From positions 5,162,001-5,226,000 of the forward strand of contig BSBM01000636.1 in the NCBI GenBank assembly GCA_027924585.1: a DNA stretch of 64,000 bases. Direction: 5' to 3'. The notes under the pieces are model-generated. The model was not told the origin of the DNA. It was given only the letters and a program-made list of their open reading frames with translations, and did not search any database. This document shows, one piece after another, positions 47,592-59,800 of the stretch. A program made the translations under genes and the position numbers. The DNA comes from Larix kaempferi (Eukaryota; Streptophyta; Pinopsida; Pinales; Pinaceae). Each line of letters opens with the position of its first letter. Positions within the stretch are counted from its first letter, which is position 1.

Positions 47592-49540
47592 CGTACCTAG
47601 ATAGTGAAATCACAAAATATTGATGTGGGAAAAAGATCCCTCCTTTGCCTTCAATACTTGTTCAATGAGAGGACACTCTACATGGCCTTTTTAGATAGGA
47701 TGTGTTACCTCAAAAACTAGCACCCCTCCACAATAAATGGTATATGGACCCAGCTGAGATGAGTGGACCGAGCGGACCAGTGGACCTAGTTTTATGATTG
47801 GCATCTTTTTAAGGAGGTACACCCAATGTCACCTCAATGTAACTCCCTTCCTCTTTAGGCCTTGCTCCTTGGGCCAAGGGAGGATCCTCGAACAAGGTAA
47901 GAATAGACCTGGAAGATAGTTAATGAAAAATAGCCTATCCCTAAAAGCCTTCTCACTTTAACTCCCTTCCTCTTTATGCCTTGCTCCTTGGGCCAAGGGA
48001 GTATCCTCGAACAAGGTAAGAATAGACCTAAAAGATAATTAATGAAAAATAGCCCATCCCTACAAAACCTTCTCACTTTTAGTAGGCCAGTGCCTATTGG
48101 AGTCAATGAAAGATATGCAATAATTGCTTCTTGACTTGGAAGGCTAGGAGCAATAATAAGTATGTAATAAGATCAAGTAATTTTCTGCAATAAAAAAAAG
48201 CAAGATAGAATACAAGAAATATCCCAAACTAACTGTGGAAATCCCTCAAATTTTACCTCCTGGGATCTAGCTACAAGGGATGCATCAATCCCCCATAGTG
48301 CACCCTTCTTTTGGTTCATGAAAAATTGATTTTGGAGCTGAATTATACTTCATATCTACAATTTTCTGCAGTCAAGATGAACCAGAAATTAACCTCGCCT
48401 CAAATCTCCCCAGGGTCACCCCAGGTGACCTAGGGAATTAGGGGAAACCTCTCCAAACCCCTAGGGCTTAGTTTCTCTATCAGAATGGACCTGTAATAAC
48501 AATACACCAAATATTCAATAAAACCTAGAAGGCTGACATCACCCTACCTGGTGCTAACGTCACCTCTTTTTAGGGCCCTTTTGACCTAAAAAATCACTTT
48601 TTTGTAAGCTTTTTCAACCTTTTTGGATTTTTTCGATGATTTGTCAAATTTAGAAATTTATTGCAGCAACTAATAACTTCAAAAAATAACAATTAAAAAT
48701 AACTAGGTCACAAAATAAATATTTTTGGATTTTTGCAAAAATGTAATTTTCGGGTTTTTCAGAATATTTGATTTTTTTGTATTTTTACAATATATAATAC
48801 AAGAATTTGATAAAAAGAGTATTTGAGTGAAGATGAGGGAATAAGACATAGGTCTGGTTCCTTCAAGGCCACCAAGAAATCATGATTAACATTCCTATAA
48901 AGAATTGACAATCCAATTTTGAATGAATTAGGGAAAAACCAAGAAACCTAGGTTGTGTTGTTTTGACATGATTAGGGAAAAGAGGGGTGCCAAAGGCCCT
49001 GTTTCCGCCGAATTGCGCACTTCGATAACGCAGCAGAAATCTCACTACTGCTGGCTACGCCCTTGGGGGAAAGTCTCGAGTCAGGGCTATCACCTGATCC
49101 TGATTGATTTTATTAATGTGAGTTTTTAATTAGATGTTTGATAATTAATAAGTTGTTGCACTCTTTTCTGATTTCCCCAGGACCAGGCCAATGCCCGCAA
49201 AGGGAAAGAGAATACTTTGAGAAACACCAAAATGTTCATTTAAATTTTGGGTGCTTCAAAATCAAATGCTAAAACAAAAAATAACTTAGAAAATAAAAAG
49301 ATATGCTCACCGAATCTATGTGTCACTTTCTGATCAACCACCACTAATCAACAATGCCTTTATGTGATGGTGAGAGCATACTTCGTGGCAACGAGATTGG
49401 TTTTATTTAACTACTTGCAACAATGAAAAGAAAAAATTATTAAACAACAAAATTTAAAGTATACAATCTTGCATGAAAAAACGTGATTGTGTGCTTGTGA
49501 TTGTTAGAAAAAATTATTCAACAAAATTTGAGACTGTGAA
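47592..49540. other. Unclassified repeat-like sequence
   Basis: No gene is recognisable. The stretch includes the 119-bp tandem duplication at 47841-48078, AT-rich tracts (48590-48830), and a GC-richer patch at 49000-49100. It may be remnants of older LTRs, but I cannot identify ends. Confidence 0.3.
47841..48078. repeat. 119-bp tandem duplication, two copies
   Basis: Units start AACTCCCTTCCTCTTTA at 47841 and 47960. They differ at a handful of sites. Confidence 0.85.
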
Positions 49541-49980
49541 TCCCCCCAAGGGGGATGGGGTGTGGGCGTTGTGTATCCCACTTGCTCTTTTTTAATAATT
49601 ATTAGAAAATTTGCTCAAAAAGAAATGCCACTTAGTCCTTTTAGAATTGGATGTATAAATAGAGAGTTCTAGGGAGTGTTAAAGAAATGTAATTGCGGAA
49701 TATATTCTAAATGTATTTGTTTACTATATTATTATTATTCCTCCTTCGGGAGATGTCATTGATGTAATAGAGAGTTAGGGTAAAAATTCACCCAACTGAA
49801 CAGTATAAATAGAGAGTTCGAGTTTGTCATTTGAACCACTCATTCACTCACTCAAGCTTGCATAGGAGAGAGAGAAGTTCGTTGGTGAAGGAGAGGAGTT
49901 GTTTTGTCTTGGGGCTTTTATATTGTCATTGTGAATTCTATATTGAGGAAGTTTGCCGAAGTTTTCTCCCTTTTGGTTTC
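49541..49980 (+). other. LTR-like sequence with two TATAAATAGAGAGTT boxes, target of M2
   Basis: TATAAATAGAGAGTT occurs near 49655 and 49804. This style of promoter is common in small plant LTRs. The sequence is cut by M2 and resumes at 53351. A similar TATAAATAGAGG box lies near 54171. I could not define LTR borders. Confidence 0.35.
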
Positions 49981-52900
49981 TGTTATCACACAACTCGTAG
50001 TTGCCCCAAAAGGTGATCCTATACAGGACGACAGAGAGAATGGGCAACCAAAGAGGTGACACAAGAGGGCCTCGATCCCCAAGATGGATTGGTTGTCACG
50101 TCAATCAAGGAACTCTTCACTTTATACTATCCAAGCCACAGATCTATTTTCCTCCAACAGCTAGTGCGCCCCTCTTCCTGTAGATGACAATCTCAATGAG
50201 AATTGATTTACAGAAAAAGAAAGTAAATGGCGCAAGAAGAATCAGATAGCATAAATATTGATCAAAGATACAATAAAAACTACTCCTTGATTATTTTACT
50301 CATCCAATGAAGAGATCCAGAGAAGCCTCACAGAATCCTCCAGTGAAGTCGCCCTCCTGCAGAGCACGCATCAAGCAAAAACGTCTAGCATGGAAATATC
50401 ATCAAACAACAAAGATGTGACAGGATATCAGAGCTACAATCAAGCACGAGAGCAATCTTTAACAAAGGCACAAGATTTTTTCCAAAATAATTCTTTATTG
50501 CCAAAGATCCAAAGCCAAAAGTCCCTTTACAATGAAGGAGGTCTCTCCTTTAAATAGGAATGATAGAGACCAAAACCCTAACCACCTTTTTAATGAGTGG
50601 TTGAGATCAAAAGATACATAAGTGATAATAAATGGTTACGATGAGCTCAAATACAATACACACGAATCAACTCAAAAATAGAGGGGGCGCACTAGCTAAG
50701 CCGCCCTAGGGGGGACGCACCACATAAAAGTGACTAGACATCATAACATAAGCTCAGGGTGGGGATAGGAGGTGTAATTATCCTTCTCTAGCATGTCCCC
50801 ATGGCACAATAACATAGAATAACTCAACAATAACAACATAATGTGACACATGGCCAAATCGTGCCCCCTCAATAACATAATAAAAATACAAAATAACAAC
50901 CCGGAGTGTGTGTGCACCCCACTGAATGTTGTAAGTTGTGCCGGAAGGTGTGGGATTCATCACAAAAATACTCTGAATAAACCTCATGCCATTTCTTTGC
51001 CTCATTTTCCCAAATCGATTTCCCCAGTAACCATTTTAACCATTTTTTATCCTTAAAAAATCAACTGTGAAAGAATAAAATGCATGTACCTCACTTTCTG
51101 GTGCACCGGGCACAAAACTGACTGCACCAAAATGTCTATGAGCATGGTAATATGGTACTAACAAGTGGTTGGACCCCATACTCCCTCTGTAGCACCCTAG
51201 GTGAACCAAATAAAAATCCAATTGTGTTGTCAGGCCATTTTATAATGGCCAATCTGCAGTAAAGTGACAATCTGAGTGAAATCTTGTCTGGAAGTTCTTG
51301 TAACTGAAATCTGAGTGTACAAATGGACTCAGAAGGTCCAAATGTACTAGAGATGAGTACCCATACACCCTGTGGCTACCCGTATAATCATCTGTAGTCT
51401 CAACCATGCCGAGACAAATAAAAATAATGGTCTGTAAATAATAATAATCATAAAAAAATCATCAAACCATCATGTGAAACCTGCGTCAACTGCATGGAAC
51501 CATCAAATGGGCATCATAGGACCATAAATCATCATCCTCGAACATCATTGGTCCAACTCATCTCAGATCCTATGGTTGACTTGGTCAAACTGGGTTTGAC
51601 CAGGTCAAGACTAATCAAAATATGACTCGGGCTTAAAATGCCTAAAGCTGCAAGTGCAAATGGATAAGGTATGCTCTTTTAATCATTCTAATAGCAAGAC
51701 TTAAAGTATAAAGTAGCATTTCACTGGTGGTTAAGCAATAACAACATCAAATATAAATTAAAATAATCAATTACTCAAAACAAAACCTCAAGAATATACT
51801 CATTTCATGGCCGTGATCATTTTGCTAGAATTGGATGAGAGTGAAAAATGCAAGGCTAGGATAAGGGGATGAATTTACTGAATCAAGACTGTGATACTTT
51901 GGATAAGGGGTAAAGGAATACACACTTAAGCATATGCTGGATAATATACACACAGGGAATGGGAGTGTCTCACAAATGGAATGAGTTGTTTTGAGAGGTG
52001 CTTATTCAACCTTGGAAAATGTCTACAGCTCACATCCAAGATGAAACAGCTCCGTGAGTATCTTTACTAGAACCATCGCAACTAGATGCACAGCTAACTG
52101 TCACTTGAGGTTCTAGGGGACACTTAGAATTAGTTGTCCCTTACTCCATCTCACATCCCAACCCGTAGGATCCGTAAGGAATTTAATCATTACATAATAT
52201 CATGGCCATCAGTCTTTAGATTTATCATATATTTAAACCATTGCTTTTTTAGGCCTTATGACCCTTTGGATTTCTTGTGTGCTTATAAGCACAACTAATT
52301 GCAACTTTTATCCAGGGTATTTTCCATTTCATTTCATTCAATTTCATAGCCCTCTTTCATTTTGCTAAGAAGCACAGTTTTAATTTATTTCCATGGGCTT
52401 GCACAAGAGATATAACAATAGTTCATTCATGCATGTAATGATGGTAGTACAATTTGCTTCAAGTTTAGCCAACACAACTCAGGCAACTAGGGGGATTATC
52501 CACAATCAGGACCAAACATCGGGGCAACCGACTAGAGAGGTCAAGGCATCAAATCCAACTCACCTAAGCTCAGGAACCAACACCAGCGAGTTCTCCTGGC
52601 CCAGAAGGATCAAGGCTTCGGTAAGTTCTTTTTCCAACTCAGAGCCGAGACACAAAACAACAGTGATGCTATCCAATAGAGGCAAAAGTGGGGAGGTCCT
52701 CCATATCACAGGATGAGGTGTAATTCAAGGTAAAACCAAGGATGGAAGAGAATGGATGGATGGGGAAAGTTGAGAGGTGGTGCCAAAACTAGCAAGCCAT
52801 AAATGGTGGGAATGATCACATCCATTCTACTAAAGAGGGTGAAACCAATGAGTATAAACAAGAACTTCATATTCTGAATAATTAGACCATTTAGATAATC

Positions 52901-53345
52901 ATTGAAACAACCATGTCCATATAACATATATATATACCGCCAGATCATGACCACTAGATACCAAGTCAAGCTACTAAAATGAGCAAAAGAGCAAAGCAAT
53001 CATAACCAATGCACATCCATATACCTACTGGGTCATATACCTGTACATACCATCTGGACCATTCACTGTCATTGGAACACTGCTGCTGTACACATCTGGG
53101 CATTATCATATTGCTCTGTATGGAAGAAAATGGCTACATCGGTCATCAAATCTGAGGTCATGAGGCTCAGTCATGGCATAAGGCTGTACTGTCTGCTCTG
53201 GGGCTGTATGAAAATATGAGTGATCCTGGAATAGATGCTCATCAACTGCCGATTTCAAGCATCTCAATGTGAAGGACTGGCTGAGAAAAATACTGGAATC
53301 TGATCTGAAGATATGGTAGCCCCGGCTACTATAAATGTGATAACA
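49981..53345 (-). mobile_element. M2: minus-strand solo LTR (3365 bp)
   Basis: On the minus strand it starts TGTTATCACATTTATAG at 53345 and ends GTTGTGTGATAACA at 49981. A perfect TSD GTTTC flanks it (49976-49980, 53346-53350). Joining the flanks gives continuous TTTTGGTTTCCCCGAGAG. It is related to H, S1 and S2 near the termini but is shorter and a distinct subfamily. There is no coding content. Confidence 0.88.
50549..50556 (-). promoter_or_regulatory. TATA-like box of M2 LTR
   Basis: TTTAAATA on the plus strand reads TATTTAAA on the element strand, next to a block resembling that of B and E1. Confidence 0.5.
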
Positions 53346-53569
53346 GTTTCCCCGAGAGAAATTTTGTGTTCTTTGTGTTGTTGTGCTTGTCTTTCTTTCA
53401 GTGATCCTATTGTTTAATGTTATTATGCTAAACAAAGTAAAAACTTAGCATGCAATCATAGCAGGCCTGAAAGAGAACATTGTGCAATTGTTGCCTAGGG
53501 TTTCCATTTCCGGAAACTAGTCATCTTGGAATTTTCGCTATAAATCACTTTTGGCGAAGGTTCAAGCTC

Positions 53570-54375
53570 TGAAACTCGGACTACTGTTAAAGACTCTAGT
53601 AATTTCTACAAGAAGACAAGGAACATTATGGAGGAAGCAAAAGTAATCCAACTATGAGGATTAGAGATGGAACAAGAGGACTTCTTATGAAGGAAGACTC
53701 ATCGGAAAACTTAATTTTGAATCTGCGCATACTCACTAATTCTTCTTTTCTCCAATATCTATGTGCAGAGAAACCTCCTGACTTACAAAAAATCTCTTCG
53801 ACATTTAACTTTTATCTTCTAGGCGTGCTGATGTGGCAATTTCCATGGCTATAACTTTCTCTAGGACTGATCTTGTAAACATCCCTAATGGAAAAATAAT
53901 AACATGAAACTAGGACTCTTCCTGTAATTCCTTCAACTCCTACTATGTGACTAATCAATTAGACACATTCTTATACAATAAGTACCATTTTAGTCAAGTC
54001 TCAATATTCCAAGGAAATCTAAATTTGGACAATGCTCCTTGAGAAACCCAGTCAAGTAGTGCTAGTAAGCCCAATTATCTCATGCTTTCTTTGAAATCTT
54101 CTATAGAAATATTATTATAGAAATTGGCATTGTTAGAATGCTTCAATGTCCCATTTAGTTAGAATTATAAATAGAGGAATGTAAAAATTTAATTGAAGTT
54201 TTGTTTTCAATAGAGTAAAGTAGATATTTATTATTATAGATAAAGGGGGGAGGGGGTGCAACACTAGGACTTCCCAGGAGGTACTACTCTAGCACAAGCA
54301 CGCTTAACTACAGAGTTCAACTATCCTATCAATGCCAAGTGCCAACAGTTTACTATACAAAAGTTTCTAAATAGC
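53570..54375 (+). repeat. First, split unit of the 235-bp array
   Basis: The first about 155 bp of a unit (to ATCTGC at 53726) and the last about 78 bp (from 54298) are separated by about 570 bp of unrelated sequence. That sequence includes a TATAAATAGAGG box near 54171 and a G-rich run at 54245-54257. Either something inserted into the first unit, or the array arose from a longer unit by deletion. Confidence 0.6.
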
Positions 54376-55315
54376 CAAGGCATTCGGACTACTGTCAAAG
54401 ACTCCAGTAATTTCTACAAGAAGACAGGGAACATTATGGACGAAGCAAAAGTAATCCAACTACGAGGATCAGAGATAGAACAAGAGGACTTCTTATGAAG
54501 GAAGACTCATCGGAAAACTTAATTTTGAATCTGCACGCTTAACTACAGAGTTCGACTATCCTATCAATGCCAAGTGCCGACAATTTACTATACAAAAGTT
54601 TCTAAATAGCCAAGGTATTCGGACTACCGTCAAAGACTCCAGTAATTTCTACAAGAAGACAAGGAACATTATGGAGGAAGCAAAAGTAATCCAACTATGA
54701 GGATCAGAGATAGAACAAGAGGACTTCTTATGAAGGAAGACTCATCGCAAAACTTAATTTTGAATCTCCACGCTTAACTACAGAGTTCAACTATCCTATC
54801 AATGCCAAGTGCCAACAATTTACTATACAAAAGTTTCTAAATACCCAAGGCATTCGGACTACTGTCAAAGACTCCAGTAATTTCTACAAGAAGACGAGGA
54901 ACATTATGGAGGAAGCAAAAGTAATCCAACTATGAGGATCAGAGATAGAACAAGAGGACTTCTTATGAAGGAAGACTCATCGGAATACTTAATTTTGAAT
55001 CTGCACGCTTAACTACAGAGTTCAACTATCCTATCAATGCCAAGTGCCAACAATTTACTATACAAAAGTTTCTAAATACCCAAGGCATTCGGACTACTGT
55101 CAAAGACTCCAGTAATTTCTACAAGAAGACATCGAACATTATGGAGGAAGCAAAAGTAATCCAACTATGAGGATCGGAGATAGAACAAGAGGACTTCTTA
55201 TGAAGGAAGAATCATCGGAAAACTTAATTTTGAATCTGCACGCTTAACTACAGAGTAAAACTATCCTATCAATGCCAAGTGCCAACAATTTACTATACAA
55301 AAGTTTATAAATACC
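54376..55315 (+). repeat. Tandem array, four 235-bp units
   Basis: Units begin CAAGG(C/T)ATTCGGAC at 54376, 54611, 54846 and 55081. A fifth CAAGGCATTC at 55316 then diverges. Spacing is exactly 235 bp each time and units differ at only a few sites. The array lies just below two LRR exons of the opposite strand. Confidence 0.92.
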
Positions 55316-55580
55316 CAAGGCATTCCAGAATAGGGATTATCTCCTGCAAGCCTCTTGCCTATGTCTGCTTATGTTGCAACAATGGTTACAACACTAACTC
55401 GGGGCATTTTGCATGTCGCTAAAAATGAACATTAAGTTGGATGAAACCTGACACCATGCACAGAGACAAATAAATGATGGTATCCAGGTTGACTAGTATA
55501 TACATGAACCAGCATATTCATATACATTAAAAAATTCAAATAATATAGGTAACTCAACTACACAATGCAAAGATACATAC

Positions 55581-55652
55581 AGGTCAATGAGGTTCTTCAA
55601 ACTTCCAATGAAATCTGGTATTCTTCCTGTAAATTCATTAGCAGAAGCCCAT
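55581..55652 (-). CDS. LRR receptor-kinase exon (second of two)
   Basis: This is a 72-nt exon with AG before it and GTATGT after it on the minus strand. It encodes one leucine-rich repeat, WASANEFTGRIPDFIGSLKN and onward. One LRR per 72-nt exon is the known gene structure of plant LRR-VIII-2 receptor kinases (the At1g56140 type), whose ectodomains bear LRRs plus a malectin-like domain. The phase joins exactly to the exon at 55818-55889. No further exon is visible below, where the tandem array begins, so this may be a captured fragment or a dead gene. Confidence 0.7.
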
Positions 55653-55817
55653 CTGCATCCCAAAACCAAAGAAACATTATCCAAACACACTCATCTTACT
55701 ACATGTTGCAGAACAATTTTCCAATATGTGGAACTCATTTTGTGATCTTTATACCAAAAAAAGTAAAGAAAGAACAACTGACTAATACTGTCCAGAATAA
55801 TAGGAACCAAAACTCAC

Positions 55818-55889
55818 AGCGTTTGCAAATTTTGTAGCTTTACAAAAGTGGATGGAATCTCTCCACTTACTCCTGTGGTACTCATGTAC
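55818..55889 (-). CDS. LRR receptor-kinase exon (first of two)
   Basis: This is a 72-nt exon preceded by AG and followed by GTGAGT. It encodes YMSTTGVSGEIPSTFVKLQN and onward, ending in the first two bases of a Leu codon. The next exon completes the codon, so the joined reading frame is open through both. The family is the same as the neighbouring exon, where the usual form is DSSGVSGEIPSTFANLQ-like. The intron between them is 165 bp. No earlier LRR exon was found up to 56500. Confidence 0.7.
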
Positions 55890-56569
55890 CTGTTTGATAG
55901 AAATAGAGAGCAAAACTTCAGATTCAGAATATCTGGAATGATTTCTAAGGTTCTATCTAATGAGAAACACAAGGCATAATTTGTATAAATTTTGCTTCCC
56001 ACAACTCACAAGTATCTAACAATAGAAAACTAGGAATTTGTTGGCAAGTCACTGATTATTTATGAACCAAAGGTAGGCCATTGAAGCAACATATCTTTGA
56101 CAATATAATCAAGTGACATACTTTACCAGTAATCGAGTGATATTCATTAAAACTTTTCATATCTTTTTAAATTCATTAAATGGATGCCTCATTACATATA
56201 ATAGAGTTGCATTTCTTATGTCTTTGAGAGTGGACAAGAAACATTTATTTTTCCATTCGTTGGATCGAGTCATTTATATCCCATATTAATACAGAATTTT
56301 ACAGTAAACATATGAGCAACAACTTTAGGGCTTTACATATCAGAGTTCAAGCATTAAATAAACATACTTATATAATGTTGGACTACTTCCAAAAAATCTA
56401 AATTTGCTACCACCCAAATCTTGTACACATGTGATTTATATTTGGATTCTATGCATTGGTGTTTTATTATATGCATACAGTAATGAATTTCTTCCTATTG
56501 TGTTTGTCTTCTAAGGTGCCTCAATAAGGAAAAACCCAAAACAATGCAAAGAAGGTGAACTAGATGAAA
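55890..56569. other. No recognisable feature
   Basis: This is AT-rich sequence between the LRR exons and the leader of element G. I looked for more 72-nt LRR exons on the minus strand and saw none. Confidence 0.4.
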
Positions 56570-56803
56570 GTATACCTCGCGACTCCACAACACATCTCCG
56601 TTGGCGAACCCATATCGAGATTCCACTAGGGAATTTCAAATTAATGAAGCGCAAAGAACGCAAATGTATACCTCTCTTGTATTCAAACCTTAAAAAAGTT
56701 AACCCAAGCTCCAAAAGTTAAACGAGGGTAGAGAATTAAATGAGGCTGATGAAGAGTTGGAATCATCATCCAAGTATGAGGGTGACTTCGAATATGATTA
56801 TGG
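56570..56803 (+). pseudogene. Element G leader and start of gag, left of the hAT insertion
   Basis: CTCGCGACTCCAC at 56576 resembles the TGGCGACTCCAC leader motif of A and E1. The gag frame has two TAA stops at 56691 and 56700. It is then open from 56703 to the insertion as an acidic segment ending FEYDYG. The right-hand piece resumes with the same YDYG, which marks the target duplication. Confidence 0.6.
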
Positions 56804-59800
56804 CTAAGTCACCTGACACGAGGACACGGAAATACGAGTGTCTGACACGGACACAATGACCCTTGGAATCAGGACACAGAGGACACGTTATATATATATA
56901 TATATATTAAAAATATAGACATATAGATCCAATTTGTTTTAGAAACTAGAACATTTACAAATATTCAATAGAAATTAGAATCAATACACATTACACATTC
57001 ACAAATCACAATGAGACACATAGATGAATCATGATAGGAGATAGCTCAATATGTCGAAACCATATTTCTCATTAAGTCATCAAAATCAAAATGTATCACA
57101 TAGATGTCGGAATGGCACTGACAAATAGTTAATACAAAAAGGGGTAGATCAAGATGGAAGAATCTTATCTGTCAATAGTCCTCCTCCATGCCTAAATCAA
57201 CAAACTCATCACTGCCCTCTTCTCCATCCTCCTCCTACTCCTCATCTCTGCCCATCTGACGTGCATCTATTGGTGTGGAGGATGACCCCTCCAAAGGATC
57301 ACCATCAAAAAAAGTGACCGGCTCTAGCACTGGATCATTAAGATCCATGTTGGCTAATGCCAACTCAGTTCTGTTGTCCAAACCCATATCATCAGGAAAG
57401 GCATCCCACATCTTTGTCTTTCCCTTCACCCACTGCCCCCTCTTCCTGTAAATAAGACGAAGGTTGGAGTGCACATACACCATTGTCTCTACCCTGGATT
57501 GCTCAAGCCTGCTCTTCTTCAAACTGTACAAGTTCCCATATGTGCTCCAATTCCTCTCACAACAAGAGCATGAAGTAACTCGAGAGATGACCCTCAAGGC
57601 TAACTTATGTAAAATAGGTCATGTTGCCCCATGAGTTTCCCACCAAACATAGGGTTTCTTAACCACCCTGTCTCTGAACAAATCATAGCCTCCAAATCTC
57701 CCATTGGCAGTGGAAAACTCTACAAAGCCCTCCTCCACCTCATCAAGTAAGTCTCTATCCTAAAATAGCCGTCTAAATGCTATCTTCCTCCCCTGTGAAA
57801 TCTCTCCATCCATGTGAGTAAGGACTCTATGTGAGGGTCCGGACCCACCATTGAGCCATTCATGACTGTATAACTTGGGGTTCAATGAGTAGGCCAAGCA
57901 ATGCAAAGGTGTGCAATTATTATCCCACCTGGAGATGAGAATATATTGTATGGTAGACCATAAGTTCTCTGTCGATGCCTCATACTCAGCACACTCATTC
58001 TCCATAACAATGGTCCTCATGGACTCAATCATGGAATCCCACCCCTCATAAACATCTGCTAGGATGGGTTGGTCCATGTCTGCAAACCGCAACAAAGAAA
58101 TGACCGGCTCCATGATCTTAATGGTAGGATCTACCCTCTCCCACCAACCATCATCTAACAATGTGTCCTTTACCTTTTTTGAAGCAATCTGATTTGTTTT
58201 TCTCAAAAAATACCAAAACTATGAAATAACCATGGACCCAAGAGCGGTTTTGACCTCCCTCAACCTCAAGAGTATGATGAATGAGGAATCAAACCGAGTA
58301 TCTGCAATATTCAACAATGAAAGGTGTGTGTACTCTTTGTAGATTGTGAGGGCATTGGTTTGGTTTTGTACAAAGTTATAGATATGGTGTGCATCATCAA
58401 TAAGGTTGCCAATCCATGTCACATCAGAAGCAATAGATTTCAGTGCTAAATTCAAAGAATGAACAATGCAAGGTGTCCAAAATACCTATAAGAGCAATAA
58501 AAGCAAGTATAAATTAGTCTAGACTCTACAACTAACAACTCAAATGATAAATCTATAAAATGACCTTTCCCCTAGGGCCTAGACGAATCTTGTGCTAAAT
58601 TCAAAGAATGAGCAAATTAGCAATGCAAGGTGTCCAAAATGAAAATACCTGTGGATATTTAGCTTCCACAATCATGCTAGTATCCTTGCAAACAGGTGAA
58701 TTGTCCGTGATGATTTGTACACAAGAATCAACACCTACTTCTTCAATGACTTTGATGAACAACTCACCCATATACTATGCATCCTTGTATTTCCCAAGAG
58801 CATCCACCGCTTTCAAGAATACCAGTCCATTTTGGGAAGACACCATGAAATTGATGAGTGGATGGCGTGCTACATCCTCCCATCCATCAGAAACAATACA
58901 GACACCAAATGAAAGCCATGTTGATCTAATTAGCTCAAGAATTTTATCCACCTCCTTATTTGCCTTAACCAACAATGTGGTTCTAATATTTTTTGAACCA
59001 GGAGGCACATAACTAGTTGGAGCTTGTTCAATTAGACTTCGAGTCTTCGACACATCTCAATAAACAATGGTGACCGTGCAACACTGAATGAAATGAAGTT
59101 GAGGTAGAAAAATAATGCAATGGTAAGGTCCACCTCTTCTCGCGCTTCTTGTTGGAAAATACTATCCATTGGACCACTTGTAGTTGGCCTCTTTCTTGTT
59201 GGATGAGTATCGACCTCACTCCTATATCTGCTAGGTGGAGGCCTAGTGTTAGAGGGTTTCCTCAAGAATGGAAGAGGATCCTCATTCTTTTGTGTCTTGC
59301 TTGATGCTGCCACCTTCCCTAAGCAAACATGATCCTCTCTTTCCATCTCCCTCCTTTGGGTAACACTCACTGCTTTACATGAAGAAATCCCACAAGGAAG
59401 GGCCAAAAAATGGCCCTTAACCCGGTAATATGTGCTCTTGAACTCATTCTTGCAAGAATTGCAACTCCAACTCACATTGGCTCCCCCACCAAGCTTTGCT
59501 CTAGGCCCTTCTTTCCTTGTAACATACTTCCACAAAGGGTATTTTATCTCTTGGGCTTGTTGTCTTGCTAAAACAAGGTTAAATTGAGCATGAGCTCTGC
59601 TAGCAGCATATGGAGCACTAGCAGGAGTAGAAGAGCTTGTGCTTGTAGGAGGAAGAGGAGGGGAGACACTAGATGGGGCATTTATCCCTTTACTTTTCCC
59701 TTTAGCTGTTGCCCTAGCTCATTGAGAGATTCTTCTTCTTGCTTGATGGTGAGATTGAATCCTCCCAACTAAATCCACCCTCAAAGGCACTTGGAAAGAC

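Noticed and set aside
47855-48106. 83-codon frame with internal repetition
   Set aside because: The repetition comes from the 119-bp tandem duplication, and there is no other coding evidence.
54376-55315. Regular repeats considered as a CRISPR-like array
   Set aside because: Units are contiguous 235-bp tandem copies without spacers, in plant DNA.
56511-56714. 67-codon minus-strand frame considered as an extra LRR-kinase exon
   Set aside because: It has no LRR consensus or 72-nt structure, and overlaps the G leader on the other strand.
58608-59012. 134-codon plus-strand frame
   Set aside because: It is antisense to the hAT transposase, which has clear domains on the minus strand.
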